A DNA stretch of 7,513 bases from Pseudomonadota bacterium (GTDB taxonomy: Bacteria; Bdellovibrionota_B; Oligoflexia; Silvanigrellales; Silvanigrellaceae). Within the stretch, counting starts at the first letter, position 1. Each line of letters begins with the position of its first letter. Below are positions 6,623 through 7,513 of the stretch, one piece after another. The stretch covers positions 1-7,513 of the forward strand of contig JAIXXU010000111.1 of the NCBI GenBank assembly GCA_027490595.1, in the 5' to 3' direction. Both the position numbers and the translations under genes were made by a program. The notes below the pieces were generated by a model. The model did not search any database. It saw nothing but the letters and a program-made list of their open reading frames with translations, and was not told where the DNA came from.

Positions 6623-7384
6623 TTATTCTGTGAACAAGGGTGAGATATGACACAAAACAGAATTGTGCGCAACTTTCGTTTGCAACGCTACTGCCGACCA
6701 GGCTCCATCATGGGACAATGTTAACGATAAGTCATTGAGATGTTTTCCGGAAGAAAAAATTTCAGGAGGTAGAAATGTTGCAGAACTATCAGGAAGACTT
6801 GGGAATCTAATGATTTCTACTTTTTCCTTGATACCAAGTTTTCTTAAAAGTTTTTTTGCGTGTTGTCTTACGCCACTGGATTGTTCTGAATGAATAGATT
6901 TTTTTTCAATGTCTGAGAAATTATTTTTAAAATTAAAATGAGATATTTTTTCGACGGAAAAAAAAAGAGAATTAAAATTAAAATTTTTTTTTATTATAGC
7001 TATGGTATGTATAAATTTTTTATGAAAAAAAGTGAGAAAATAAAATTCTTCATTTGGCAATTCATCATAATGAATTATTCCATGTTTAATTTCGGTATAT
7101 GAATGTTTTACTGTTTTTTTTTGTAAAAGGTTTAAAATTTTACTATCAATTTTTTGCTCAATCGAAAGGACTTTAATTTTTTTATGTTCAAATGGTCTTT
7201 GTCCAGAATATCTCACCAATGCTTTATATGCGGCTTCTTTTGCGCTCCATATTGCCCAAAAAATTAATCTTTGATTTTGGTTTTTTTCAATAAAATTTTT
7301 TTCGTCAGGAGTGAAAACACGGTTGATAAAACGAGCGTGTGGTGTGTGTATCTCGTTGAGATCAACGATATCATTGCCAATCAT
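6623..7384 (-). CDS. 4'-phosphopantetheinyl transferase (holo-ACP synthase-like)
   Basis: The enzyme moves phosphopantetheine from coenzyme A to the Ser of an ACP. The N-terminus, MIGNDIVDLNEI, matches the AcpS/Sfp-superfamily metal-binding motif with Asp5, and FWAIWSAKEAAYKAL carries the second signature with Glu50. LSLTLSHDGAWSAVAL near the C-terminus is the usual closing strand. At 253 residues it is about twice the length of AcpS, with the extra sequence between about 65 and 215. The ATG at 7384 fits the family N-terminus; a TTG at 7426 in the same frame would add 14 residues, and neither has a clear Shine-Dalgarno site. The central part (about 6890-7190) is much more AT-rich than neighbouring genes and contains three 9-base A or T runs, yet the frame stays open. 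As first gene of the operon it would arm the cluster's ACP. Confidence 0.85.
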   Translation of the reverse strand: MIGNDIVDLNEIHTPHARFINRVFTPDEKNFIEKNQNQRLIFWAIWSAKEAAYKALVRYSGQRPFEHKKIKVLSIEQKIDSKILNLLQKKTVKHSYTEIKHGIIHYDELPNEEFYFLTFFHKKFIHTIAIIKKNFNFNSLFFSVEKISHFNFKNNFSDIEKKSIHSEQSSGVRQHAKKLLRKLGIKEKVEIIRFPSLPDSSATFLPPEIFSSGKHLNDLSLTLSHDGAWSAVALQTKVAHNSVLCHISPLFTE

Positions 7385-7400
7385 ACTTTTGAGCCAATTC

Positions 7401-7412
7401 AATATTAATATT
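7401..7412. repeat. Perfect 12-bp AT palindrome in the leader
   Basis: AATATTAATATT is identical to its reverse complement and lies just before the preferred start of the phosphopantetheinyl transferase gene. In such AT-rich sequence it may arise by chance; a protein-binding role is only a possibility. Confidence 0.3.
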
Positions 7413-7430
7413 AAGGGGTAATTCAAAGGC

Positions 7431-7448
7431 TGTGTTTAATTTAACACA
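7431..7448. promoter_or_regulatory. 18-bp near-palindrome, candidate operator
   Basis: TGTGTTTAATTTAACACA pairs with its reverse complement at 16 of 18 positions, with 6-bp perfect outer arms. It lies a few bases downstream of the candidate -10 element, where a repressor would block transcription of the cluster. It is not a CRP site, since TGTG and CACA are 10 rather than 8 bases apart. No regulator gene is in the window. Confidence 0.4.
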
Positions 7449-7458
7449 TACTATTCTT

Positions 7459-7487
7459 TGCATACTTTATTTCATTGTTCATGCCAA
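7459..7487 (-). promoter_or_regulatory. Candidate sigma-70-type promoter of the cluster
   Basis: On the - strand TTGGCA (7482-7487, five of six matches to the -35 consensus) is followed after exactly 17 bp by TATGCA (7459-7464, three of six matches to -10). Transcription would start near 7452, about 70 nt before the ATG at 7384. The -10 match is weak, so this is tentative. The only other sequence in the right-hand 87 bases is AT-rich with no gene visible. Confidence 0.3.
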
Positions 7488-7513
7488 GATGGAGGGGCTT
7501 AATTGCTATAAAA

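Noticed and set aside
7431..7448. CRP-type binding site
   Set aside because: TGTG and CACA are separated by 10 bases instead of the 8 required by the TGTGA-N6-TCACA consensus.
7490..7513. ATG GAG GGG reading frame on the + strand running off the right edge
   Set aside because: Only eight codons are visible, with no usable ribosome binding site before the ATG and no recognisable protein.

Overview
The window comes from an AT-rich Gram-negative bacterium. Gene density is high, overlaps are short, and there are no RNA genes, mobile elements or CRISPR arrays. A FabA-type dehydratase points to a proteobacterium or close relative, since that family is largely confined to these groups. This is inference from family distribution; I cannot name a genus.

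Layout: the left 1.24 kb (+ strand) holds the 3' part of a MscS-type mechanosensitive channel fused to a cyclic-nucleotide-binding domain. It meets head-on an eight-gene cluster on the - strand that fills the rest of the window (about 7.4 kb down to 1.24 kb). In transcription order the cluster is: phosphopantetheinyl transferase, enoyl-ACP reductase of the SDR fold, KAS III (FabH-like), FabA-like dehydratase, FabZ-like dehydratase, KAS I/II (FabB/FabF-like), acyl carrier protein, and a PlsC-like acyltransferase. Gaps are 26 nt or less and two junctions are ATGA stop/start overlaps, so this looks like one operon. A possible promoter and an 18-bp near-palindrome lie in the short leader at the right edge.

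Together the genes read as a dedicated, self-contained type II fatty-acid synthase. The transferase arms the cluster's own ACP, KAS III primes the chain, KAS II extends it, two different dehydratases and the reductase process each cycle, and the acyltransferase passes the finished chain to a lipid acceptor. No ketoreductase (FabG) or malonyl transacylase (FabD) is visible, so these would come from housekeeping genes. The product is unknown. By analogy with the acpXL/lpxXL clusters of rhizobia, a special acyl chain for an envelope lipid is a reasonable guess.

The most striking point is that the KAS II gene is cut by a single in-frame TAA at codon 96, while everything on both sides, including the whole Cys-His-His active site, is intact. 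Either the pathway was lost very recently, or this is a sequence error, a variant allele, or something less usual such as readthrough or a split enzyme.
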